This document shows positions 41,101 through 53,100 of a stretch of DNA of 64,000 nucleotides, piece by piece. The notes under the pieces are model-generated. The model was not told the origin of the DNA and did no database searches. It saw nothing but the letters and a program-made list of their open reading frames with translations. The stretch lies in the NCBI RefSeq assembly GCF_030936135.1, contig NC_082598.1, forward strand, positions 12,094,687 to 12,158,686, in the 5' to 3' direction. How positions within the stretch are numbered: position 1 is the stretch's first letter; the number at the start of each line of letters is the position of its first letter. Source of the stretch: Gavia stellata (Eukaryota > Chordata > Aves > Gaviiformes > Gaviidae). The position numbers and the translations under genes are program-made.

Positions 41101-44100
41101 CTAACACTTTCCCTTGTCTATGTTGCCATTTCATCCCCTTCCAAGTTGTGTCAAGACTACCTTATGATATGTGCAAAATCAGGAGCAAAAATAGAAACAA
41201 TAGGTTAGAGAAAGAAGGCTTCTTTGTTGGCCTTTAGGATAGCATTTCACCTCATGGAAATGCAATATATATGGATTGAGGAGACATCAGCGCAGAAGTC
41301 TTCCTACCACAATATAGACTCACAGAATAGTTATTAGTCTCATGAATACCCTATTCTGATATTCTTAAAAAAAACCCCAAACCAAAACACCACCAACCAC
41401 CAAACGGGATGAATTCTTCATACAGGTTAAAATTTTAAAAATTCTAGAGTGCCTTTCTCACACACACACACTTTCTTACCTAAAACTAAGTTCAGCAAAG
41501 AAAGTACTTAAAAGATGTTAATACTAGGGAACTACATATACATTCTCTTCTCTAAAAACGTGTATGAATCTCAAAATAATTATTGGGCAGAGCTGAAAAA
41601 CAAATTTTAAATTTGGATCTCCACAGACCTTTAGGAAAAGCCCTGAAAATTATGCCCATACTCTCATTTTATATACAAAATGCATGTTTTATGAGCTCAA
41701 ACTTCACATGTATATGCAGAATAGTATCTGTATAAGGATTAAAAAAAAACAATACTTAATAGGCAATTTCAGACATCTCAGATTACCTCTATTACACCCC
41801 AATTCCTTTCTTCTGAAAGCACTGTGTTAGGTGTTTTAAGTATCAGTATGGTGTATTATTGTTCATTTTAAACACTGTATCTCTGACCATTTTTAGTTAT
41901 GTATATACATTTCTAGATCATGTATGTAACAAATTTCTTTTTGGCAAGTTAGTAGATGTTAAACCAAGTGTTTGGTAAGTGTTTTCTTATGGTTGATTAA
42001 ACAAGTTAGTCCTATGTTACATTTCAGTTTTGATCATTCAATTTAGGCATAGCATGAATTATCAGTGCCACGCTCCACATTTTGACAGTCTCCCATAATC
42101 AAATTTGTATTCACCAGTCTGACAGCAGTTTGGCGATGCAGAGTGCCACCTGTTACATTCATTTATATTGTTAGTATTGGCACTGAATGTCACAGATGGC
42201 AATATTCATCCTGAAACCTCACGCTTTATGTAAAGATGAAAACAAAATTAGCTTTGAGGGTAACAAAAGGCTGTGAGCAGGTGCTTTCTCCTTCTGTGGC
42301 TCCTGTGGCTACAGGAGCCTTGCAAAATCATTTCACCCTTCTGTTCATTATACAACTCCTTCCCACATAAATTAGTACCTTCCTTATATGCATTTTTTGG
42401 ATATTTTTATTGTTTCTGTCTGGCTTTTTCAAGTGTTCTCCATGAACTTTTTTTTTCTTTTTTAAAAGACAAATAAAACACATCCTTTTCTATTTTGTTC
42501 CCTCACACTGCAGACTGGGACAGCTGATGCTCAAAAGTTTCCCTATGAGTCAAAAAATCTGAGAAATTGTAAACAGCCAGACCTTAGTATGAAACGAATG
42601 TACAAAATTCAAAGATTTCCACAATACAGAAACAGGGGCAGAAAAAGGAACATATAACATGAAGGAAAAGAGAAGATGCTATTTGGCATGATCGGAAGTG
42701 ACTTAATACAGCACAACAGGAACGAAGGAGCACCACGGCTTGATGTTTTGGATTGTTTCTTGAAGCTTTTCAGTAAGAGCTGGTTGCAGACTGCAGCAAA
42801 GGAATCTGGCAGTTTGGCCAATCTTTACCCAAAATGGCAGGGTGGCAAAGAGAAGGCTGCAGAAGACTGTGAAAGCTCCACCTCCCATCTGTGAGAACTG
42901 CTGCTCTTTTGTTAATTTAATGTAAGCTGTTAGCATTCAAAGATATGTTGAATTAACTTTTAAACAAAACTACTACAGAGTAACTACAGACAGAAAATTC
43001 TTTTAATATATTGGAAGTGGGCAATTTTTGACAGAACGGAGTGAGAAATTTTAGGAGTCTAGAAAACAAGAAACCAGGAACACTTCACCTCCAAAGGGCA
43101 ATTGTTCATCAGTATCACACTTTAACAAGTATCAGACCAAGAACAGCTGGAGTTAAAGTGGATGTTCCTGTGCTCGAATTGTTCCTGTTCTCATAAAAAT
43201 GCTAATGTGGAACTTGAAATACAATCCCTTTTTCAGACTCATTTTCCTGTTCTTTTTTTGAAGGCTATTATTGCAATTACTTATGACAAGTACAGCAGAG
43301 GATTGGCTCCTTTGAGATTCAACAACAATTTGTCCCCAAACAAGCACATAGCACTAGAAGGTCAGAATCACTTTCAAGAATAAACCACTCACAACTTTGG
43401 ATACTAGTATCTTTTATGAGGTACAGTGGTGCAAACAAAGCTGCTTAATATTGATCTTCCAGTAAAATCAGATTGTTTCATGGTGTGCATGTCTGTACAT
43501 GTAGTAGGAAATCATACTAGCCTTCTCAGCTGAAAAATAAGTAAGTTGCAAATATGCAATAGTATGATAGAGCATTGCTCTAATAATCCCCTTTACAATT
43601 TTATAGTCCCACAAGACGTATGGGTGGCATCATACCAAACTCTCAGATCACTTTTGCAACTGTCTGCAACCCAGTATGTTTGATTACATTTGCATCAACA
43701 CAACCTGAAGCAATGAACAAATGAATAAAGTTACAAATCAGTAAGATTGACATACATTTGCATAATACCTCTAAATGAGTTTCTGGTCCATACATGTCCC
43801 ATATTTTTCTTCTCCTCACATCAATTCCTCTACCTGAATGCTGAAATATTTGAACAATTAAAAGTATAATTTTTAAGTACTACTTACAGCAGAAGTTGTC
43901 AAACAGGCTCACTAAATGTACATATTAACACTAAATATTTCATTCATACTAGAATTTAGATACATAATGAAACACAGCTTCACCATTTCAGGCAGAAGCT
44001 GAATACTTTTAATCCCTTCTTTCCCTTCTAAATATGAAGAGAAAGATTAGTAAACGTTAAGAATATATCTGGTTTGAAATTTTACCCGGGCACACTTATT

Positions 44101-47100
44101 GAGACTGCTCTTGAAAAACTGGATCTCTACAACAGTAAAAGCAGAATATTCTTTTTTGTTTGTTTGTTTTTAAAATATTGAAACCTTTCATAAGGCAAGT
44201 ATTACTATAGCACCCACAGGGCTTAGAGAAGAGTGCTATTCTAAACAGTTCTTGCTGGGACAACCACCTTTCAACTACTGAAGTCAATTAGGCTGTTGGA
44301 GTCCAAACACACTCTTCCCTGTGTGAACTGATGGGAAGAGGAAATAGGACTAGAAACTAGAGCAAGAAATAAGGAATGCATAAGTAATAGTATTTGAACT
44401 TCAAGAACCCTGTGCAGAACTAACCAAAATCAATTACTGAAAAAGTCTCATAAAACTCGACACATATGATTTTTTGACAGTCAATGTTTGTCAGTTCTAC
44501 AGCAGTGATGACCTTACGATGTATCAAAAGAAACCTCTAGAGGGAAAACAGCAACTTGTACTAGATCAAATTCTTCTGGCCACACATGGCTAGAGAGCTT
44601 GTGTTAGGAGAGCTTGGGACTTTTTTCCCCCCAATTACATCTATTGACATAATAGGAGATATTATTTTCCTCTACAAATTTTACCATGTTCTCCCAAAAG
44701 TGGAAAATACAATTTTCTGAAACGGACAGACCCAACTTCACTGGCTTCTGTTCAAACTCACTAACCATTTTTTGTTGTTGTTGTTTCAGAAACTATGCCT
44801 CAAGAAACTAAATTCTGCTATTGCCACTTTTTCACTCCTAAAAGCACAGTATGTTGTTAGGTATTTTCACAATTAAGAAATCCCAGGATTGTTTTTAAAC
44901 TAAAAACATTTTCAGACCATGACAAGCAGAATTCAACTTCGATAAAATTAAGTGCATGAAAAACATCTCATTTAAAGGCTCTTGTGAGAGAGAATCTCTG
45001 TGTTAAGATTCCCTATTCCTTTTTGCTTTGTCTACAGCATAACTACATTACACCATCGCTTCTTCTTTTCCCTCTCAGTTTCTTACCTCAGAAAAATAGC
45101 TTTGAATTGAAACGAATTGCAGTAATAAAAATAGATAAACAAGTGAAAGGTTTCTAAAGCTCTGCTGGGACGTTTTCCTGGTAACTAGAGTGACAAAATC
45201 CTATTTTAGCGACATGAATTAACTGAATTTTGGCTATTTGCATGCCAGATAAATGGAAAGAATAACAAGAATATTGACTATATCTATTTTTAATCATTAT
45301 TTTAAAAAGCACTCTATTTACCCCTTCATTGTTTAGAATATGAACCAGTAGACCATTTCCACATCCAAGATCTACAAATGACTGTTTCTTGGTCAATCCT
45401 TTTTCCTTCCTCTCTTCTTCCCAAAGAATCTAAGACAAGAAAAGAAAACATTTTAGGCTTCTGCTCTCAAGTTTCCCTGTAAGAAAGCAGCAAAGGGTAT
45501 CGGAAATGAAAGGAGAAAGCTGGGAGAGAATGCAGATGTAACAGAAGACATCCACTGTACTCAAAGAGAAAATAACTTTAGAGGAGAAAAAAAACATCAG
45601 AAAACACTAAAACTGCTTATGAAGAGGGGCTGGAATTATCTTGCAAAACATCAATCATTTTCTAAATGCCAAGCACATCCTCCACTCCTTTCTGAGTCAC
45701 TGGAAGTTGAAATTAATCAAGGCTATACAACCCTGGGCTACAGTGAGCATAAATGTAAAATAAGCTGCTAAAACAAAGGGTGCAAGAGATGAACAGAGGA
45801 AGCACATGAAGTAGCAAGTAAACTTCAACAGTGTCTCTCCAAGTGACACCATGGAACTATTTATATCCACTGTATTAAAGAAAGAATTGGTGGCAGAGCT
45901 GAAAATAAAAAACAAAATGTTCTTTGTAATCAGGTGGCTATATATTGGTATATGTAACATCACTTTCTACTGAACAAAGTGTCACTTACCTAGCAACCAT
46001 CAGCTGCCCCAAACTCTACATCAGCTAAAGGGACCTCAAAGCTTTTAGCCCAATTCTAGTCCCTGCTCTGTACCTAAGTAGTTACTTTTACATAGTTATG
46101 TAATTCATAATTAGTTAATAATTGGATGTTTGTCTGCAGGGCACGGATTAGTCTCTTTCACCACCGCCATACTCTTTTTCCTTCAATGAGAAGCTACAAA
46201 GCACACATTCGTCAACTCTGTACACTTATTTTTTACCATGACTAACAAAAATCATCAAGAGTATTTAACTATGAAAATTAATATTTGTAACATTGCTGCT
46301 CATTAATTTGTCAGTTTTGCTAGAGGGAAAGACGCTGCAGATTAATCTCATGGATTATCAGGCTGTGTTTACATTTTTAAATGTAACAATGATTGCACTT
46401 TTGCACTGCAGGCTGTATTCTAGAAATCCCTCATCACCTCCTACACAGATCACACCAATCCTCCATCCCCTGCTGAGTTTCTCATGATGCAAGCTGAATA
46501 GCTACTTCTTTGGGCATGTGCCTAGACAGTAGGTGACTTTAATACAGAGTAAAATGAGGTCAGATGCCCCCTCATCCCATCATATCAATCTAGATACTGT
46601 AAATCCATAGAAGTTTAACAACTACCTACCTTCTCTTAACCACCTGTTTAAGATACTTCTAAATAATGAGGTATTACATACCATCATACAGATATCCGAA
46701 AATTTTGCAAGGAGGTTAGGTTATTAATACCATACTTTAAGCTTTCATTTAGATAAGCCAGTTATTAGATGACTTTAACTTTTTGAAAATTACTGCTACA
46801 TCAGCTAAAACACATTATCACTGTAAACTAACGCTCATGCGCATAAAAATTTGCAAAATTTTTTCAAGAGTGTTATTACAGAATTTTCCTATGGCTACAA
46901 CTATTATAATTCCTAACTGACAGGAACTAATTTGCAACATGATAATTTTATCATGGTGGTAAAAATGGTAAAAGGTAAGTCTATTATATAGCTCTTTCCA
47001 CAAGCCAGTATCATAGAATAGAATAGTTCAGTTGGAAGGGACCTACAACAGTCCAACTATCTGACCACTTCACCATGACCATTTCTCTGATGCAAAAAGT

Positions 47101-50100
47101 TCTGTCACACCAATGTGACAATAAAGATTTTGAGAGTAGCCTAGGTCAATCAGGCTTTCTCAAACAATTTTAAAAATCTTCATGGGAAAAGAAACTGGGG
47201 TTCTAACTTTAAACAGTCAATTATCAAAATAAATTAGTCCTCAACAAGTTCTGTAAATGAGCTAACTTATTTACAAATACTGATTTAGAGAAGACACAAG
47301 AGGTACCTATTTTATACCTCAAGGTAGACATGCTCTTAACTGCACTCTGGATAGCTGTCAAAAAATATTGATGTGCCTACATAGTGACAAATTTTGATGC
47401 TGTTTAAAAACCTGAAGTTTCTAGTGACTGCACATGGCAGAATTTTCATAGATTCTTACATAGGTACGTGCCTTAGAAAACTGCACCAAGCATTTATCTG
47501 CATTTGTAGCATCTACAGTTAGTGTTATTGCATTTGAAGATGGGATTTGAGCTGAACTTTTATCAAGGAAAGGCAAAGCAGTGAAAAACCTTCAGCATAA
47601 AATTAACAAGTCATAGAAATATGTATAAAACAATAGCTTCTGATCTCCAAATCTGTCCGTCTAATCACTATTTTTCTGCTACATCAGTGCTTTTTGCTTT
47701 ATCACTTAAAAAAAAATACATCTTGTCTGTGTAGGTCATAAACTTCCTGTGACAGAGAACTGCAAATCTTTATCATTATCTTCACAAAGAAGTTTTAGTA
47801 TACCTCTAAACTAAATTTCCATTGTTATTGTGCTAATTTTTGTGGTATAGGACAGTATAAAAAACACAATCAACTGATTTTCCCCTTGCTTTGTCACTTT
47901 ACATTTTTTTCCAATTCTGTTATAAAATGTTTACCTTCTGTAATCGCTTACTGTACCTAAATCCCTGAAATGCTGTTGAAAGTACTACAAAAGAAGATCA
48001 GAATACAAACACAACTTGAATAGTTATAGACATGAATTCCACTTTCAGTTTAAGTTATGCTTGAAAACACTGTAATAAGAACTTTGTCTCTCTGCTTAAA
48101 TGAGAGCAAAAGCAAAAAAAACAAAAAACACTAGAACAACCCCAAAAATGCAAAAACCCCACACCCTTTCTCCTACCCCCTCCCTTTTGCCTTTTATGCC
48201 TGTAATAACTTCAGGTCATTCTATTTTAAAGAATGCAACAACTATAAAATGAAAATACTGATTTTCTTTTGGGAGGTTCTATTTCCTAATAATTCCTAAC
48301 CTTATAGAATATAATTAGGCAAAGCAGTTCCCTACCAGCAAGTAAGTGGCAATGGCAACATCTTCATAAACAAATTTCTCAGGATCTGTCACTTCAGGCC
48401 ACACCTTCAGAAAAACAAAATACAGAAAAAATATTTAGTACACCATCTGAAATTACTTCAAAAAGTGCTCAGTAAGAGTGATCGGGGTACTCGTCCAGTT
48501 CAGTAGGTTTCTGCACTTCATGAATTTTGCATTTTAACCTCATTAAAAATACACACAAAGAATGTAGATAAAGACTGATTTTGTGAGTCACACAAAAGAA
48601 TAATGGCATAAAGAATGTCTGCTGTCATCCAGTCGATAAAGTTTCCAAGAACATTATGGGTCCATATGTGCAGCTCACAACAAGTAAACTGCTGCATCTG
48701 TTCTGCAATAGAGCATGCATCCTTTTGCTTAACTCCCTCAGAAGAAAAATATTTATATTATTCCTGTTATGTGCAGCATTGATAACATGAGAATTGTAAA
48801 TATATTTTCACAGTGTAACAGGCATAGAATTATCCTGGCACAACAGAACATGAAGACTCAAATTTCGAAGTAGAAAGACAGAAAGTGGAAGCATTATTCC
48901 TATTTTGTAAATGAGGAATTGAAAGAAAAATTAAAATGCCCAACACTAAGTCTACTGCAGAGCTAAAGACTAAGCCATTACCTTACCCGCAAGTCCAATT
49001 TTCCTCTCAAATATATCTTTCCATTAGTACCGAAATATCAACAGTAGAACCTTTCAGCATTTTCACAATATGTTTTACAAAAGCATTTACCATTTTTTTT
49101 TGCTTGTAGCTAGAATCTGGTGTATAAGGATATAGGTATCATTTCATAGGGCACTTAAGATGATCACTGGAATTTTTCAGGATTCCCAGGATAAAACAGT
49201 ATTACACCACCACTCCTCTAACTCAGAAAGACATATTAATAGTGCATCTAAATTTAAAGAGAGTAATAGGAAATTTAACCTGCTTAATAACCAGTGCTGT
49301 TTCCAGACTCTTTCAGGTTTTGGAGAAGGTGGTACTTTATTTATGCCTTCTAGTGCGGATGACTTAGTATTTACATCCACTGATCTACTGCTTACTTCTT
49401 ATTAGAAGGGAAACATTCCGGAAATTATTTAACTCTTCCAGATATTTAGTGTGAATTTCGCTCCAAATCTTGCTTTTCCAGTTCAGTTTACTGAATTGTT
49501 TGTTTTCCACGTACGCAGAAAAAAAACAAAACACCAAACCATAAAATTCAATTAAATTGCTTCTTTTATTAAAAAAAATACTCAGTGAAAGCAACAGTTT
49601 CATAAACTAACAACAACAAAAACAATTATAGGAAAGCATATTATTACTGCATTTATTGCCAAACTTACCTTTACCATGTCTTTGTATTTTTCTTTAAGGT
49701 CTTGATAAACTTTGCTGTATTTTACTATAGAAATGAGCGAGAGTGTACTTTTAAACTCATTGGGCTTTTGCTCCACAGACCATTTAGCCAGTTTGGACAA
49801 AAGTTCATTTCCAAGCCATGCTAGTTTGGGGTATGAGATTCCATCTGAAAACCAATCTTCTGGAACTGGAACTACAATAGACACAGACCTTTAAAACAAA
49901 AACTTCGTATAAATACAGTGTAGTTCATTATCTCAGCTACCTCAGAAAAAGAGAAAAGAATGACTAAGTGGAAAAAATTCAGCAGATCAAACAGAGGTGT
50001 AAAAGTAGACCAGGGAATAAGGAAATATGTAATACACAGAAACAAAAGGAAAATAAAACAGTGAAGTTACTGAATAATGGAACAGTCTCCCTTGAATTTT

Positions 50101-53100
50101 GTTAAAATTTTGTTGAAATTAAAAAAATAATAATCAAACTTAATTTTTAAGCAATAATAAACAATAAGAAAGCTGACACAAACAGTCCAGCTTGGCCAGG
50201 CAGGTGCCACAGCTGCCTACTTTTTTCATTAACTGTGCATTTTCAAAGGCTACCATCACTCCTTACAAGCCCGTAATTAGGTTTGCACTACAAGCAGCGT
50301 TTTTGTGTGGGCAGCTTACTCAGCACAGGAGTCGTGACAATGACAATGACAGCCCTCTTCTTTTTAAGGAAAACAAAAGATGAGGCATTTTCTATACCTC
50401 TTCTTCAGGAGCAGGGTGCCTGGCTTCTCCAAGTGCTCTCCCCATCTCAGCAGTACCTTACACATAACATATTAGCTCCTACCCTACTACGCTTTCCTAA
50501 GGTTGAAGCGGGGGTTGTTTAAAACAGAGTCCTACAGGTGTTTCTCATTGGGCTTTTGCTCCACAGACCATTTAGCCAGTTTGGACAAAAGTTCATTTCC
50601 AAGCCATGCTAGTTTGGGGTATGAGATTCCATCTGAAAACCAATCTTCTGGAACTGGAACTACAATAGACACAGACCTTTAAAACAAAAACTTAGTATAA
50701 ATACAGTGTAGTTCATTATCTCAGCTACCTCAGAAAAAGAGAAAAGAATGACTAAGTGGAAAAAATTCAGCAGATCAAACAGAGGTGTAAAAGTAGACCA
50801 GGGAATAAGGAAACATGTAATACACAGAAACAAAAGGAAAATAAGACAGTGAAGTTACTGAATAATGGAACAGTCTCCCTTGAATTTTGTTAGACAGCTC
50901 ATTATCTGCCAATTCAAACACTGTACATGAGAGTCCATGCTACATTTAATACAATGACTGAGGACTCACATATGATGAACAACCTAATTTAGCAATATAT
51001 CCAAAGACTAACTAGTAAAAGTGAATTCATGAAATTCATGAAAACAACAGGAAAATTTAGGAGGAACGCATATTCTTTCTAGACCACACACATATACAGT
51101 CAATGTATACATTCAAATTTGAAACAAATCTGTTTTGTGTTGATTTGGGTATTGTAGATGTTTCATTTTTAACAGAACACTATGCACTAATATTATACCA
51201 CTACTGCCATTTACTAATCAAGCATCAAATTACAAAAACCAAATCACCTAGATACCAATAATAAAACATGGTGTGATCCTTGCAATAATTCAGGGTTTGC
51301 TTCCTCTCTCACTCCCAGCACTTACCATTCCTCATCTTTTATGTGTGTAAGTTGAACTTGATAAATATTGCACTTTTTAATCTGATATTTTCCTTCACTG
51401 TTTTCCTCCAAAGGCAGAAAGGTCACAGTTCCATTGTAAAAATCTGAAAAGATATGTAAATAGTTATATACTATACCATGGTGGAAACCATCCTGGTTAG
51501 CACCAAAATAAACTTTTGTTTCCTTAGTACTTTAAGTGCAAACTAGTGAGGCAAGATCTAGGACAACGCAGGAAGAACCACAATGCTAAGAACAGATCTG
51601 TTTCTCAGTGTGCTGACATCTGAAACTACTGAACTGTTTGAATTCTCAAAATTTCGCATTCTGCTGCATGATGTTTTCCAAAATATCTACGGCTGATCGG
51701 TAAGACTATTGATGTTCTTTATACCTAAACATCTGAATAAAGTAAAAGCTAGACAATGAGATTTTTCTAGCACAAAGCCGCTGCTTTGCCCTACCCCACA
51801 GTAAAGCCTAAGTCCTCGGAAGCACATTCCATATTAATGGGGACTTACATATCATCCTGGTATTAGATAAACAATCAGCGCAATATTAAAAAATAATCAA
51901 TAGTATTATCAGTATCTATCAATTTTGCTGTGTTCAAACACAGGATCTAGTCTGTTATTATAATTAAGCATAACTATGCTTTAGTCTTAGCGACATGCAG
52001 CTTTCCCAATTAGAGCTCCTGGCCTAAGCACTGTGGAGAAAAAAAAAAAAAAAAGATGCTATCTGTCCCTAAATTAGTATCTTATAACTCTGAAGGGAAG
52101 CTACCTGAGAAGACCTGGTTTTAGGTGAAGGCGCATGTATTATATTATGTTCAGCAGCCACACTAGTGATCTCAGTGGTATCTATCACCTGTAGAATAAA
52201 ATGTTTATGTCCAGTGACAGATTCCAAACACTAAATATTTTGGAAGAGTTGAGATGGGCTGACAAACAGCTGGCCACACCCTTAAGCACCTCTACTATAT
52301 TTCAAGAAGATATTCTGCAACTTTTGTCACATTTCATTCTCTAACATCAATCATGCGTGTGCCACAAGTAACTCCTACACAAGTAAAAACAGAGAGAAGG
52401 GGAGAGTGTGTTCTTCTGAAGTAACTTACAAATAAAAAGAAAGGAGACTGCAGCAAAATATGAATGGCATGATACAACGTAGTACTTGCATGCTACTGAT
52501 TTTTTTATCTTAATATCTTAATTTATTCTCTAGATCCTTCCTAAAAAGTGACTCTAAAAGCATTTACTATATTACATATGGTGTATGATATGTATGCATT
52601 ATTACTTTATAAACCAGTTGCAAAAATCTTTCTAGCTGCTGTTTACCCAGGGAAATTTCTTCAGAGTAACTTATTAAGTCCTCATTTTTTAAAATGTTTT
52701 TTTCAATTACCATCAAAAGAAATATTCTGACAACTGCAAATCTTCAAACTAAGAATGCTATGTTGGCTAAGTAATCAAATTTCAATTTGACTCCAAAATT
52801 TTCTGAGTGAGACAGGAAAAAATGATTAGCAGTTGAGCAAACATCAAGTCTTGCTACCTCAGCCTATCCTTAGCCAATTCCCTCTCTAACATTCTTATTA
52901 TTTTATTTTAAACATATTAATTAAAAACCAAAAAAACTTGTCCTAGGCTTTTTGTCAGATAGGCTCTCTAGATGTAGTTCAGGAATATCTCCTCTTAACA
53001 TCAAAAGAAAAAAAAAAATCATAAAACTGCAATGCATACTTTTTTTTTGAAGGCATCAGAGTAAGAATCATTGACCACAAGAGCATCCTAAATCAGCTGT

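Larger units (their letters stand above)
45430..48335 (-). other. TRMT44: TRMT44 intron 4
   Basis: Carries the short CR1 tail at 47.0 kb and the A/C tract at 48.1 kb. A hydrophobic 88-codon minus-strand frame at 45697-45963 has no recognised homology. Confidence 0.7.

Noticed and set aside
45697-45963. Hydrophobic 88-codon minus-strand frame
   Set aside because: Sits inside TRMT44 intron 4, breaks the confirmed exon chain and has no recognised relatives.
50192-50522. Open frames in block B and its copy at 53451-53645 as a duplicated small gene
   Set aside because: The frames differ between copies because of indels and have no recognised domain; the duplication is better explained by the rearrangement.
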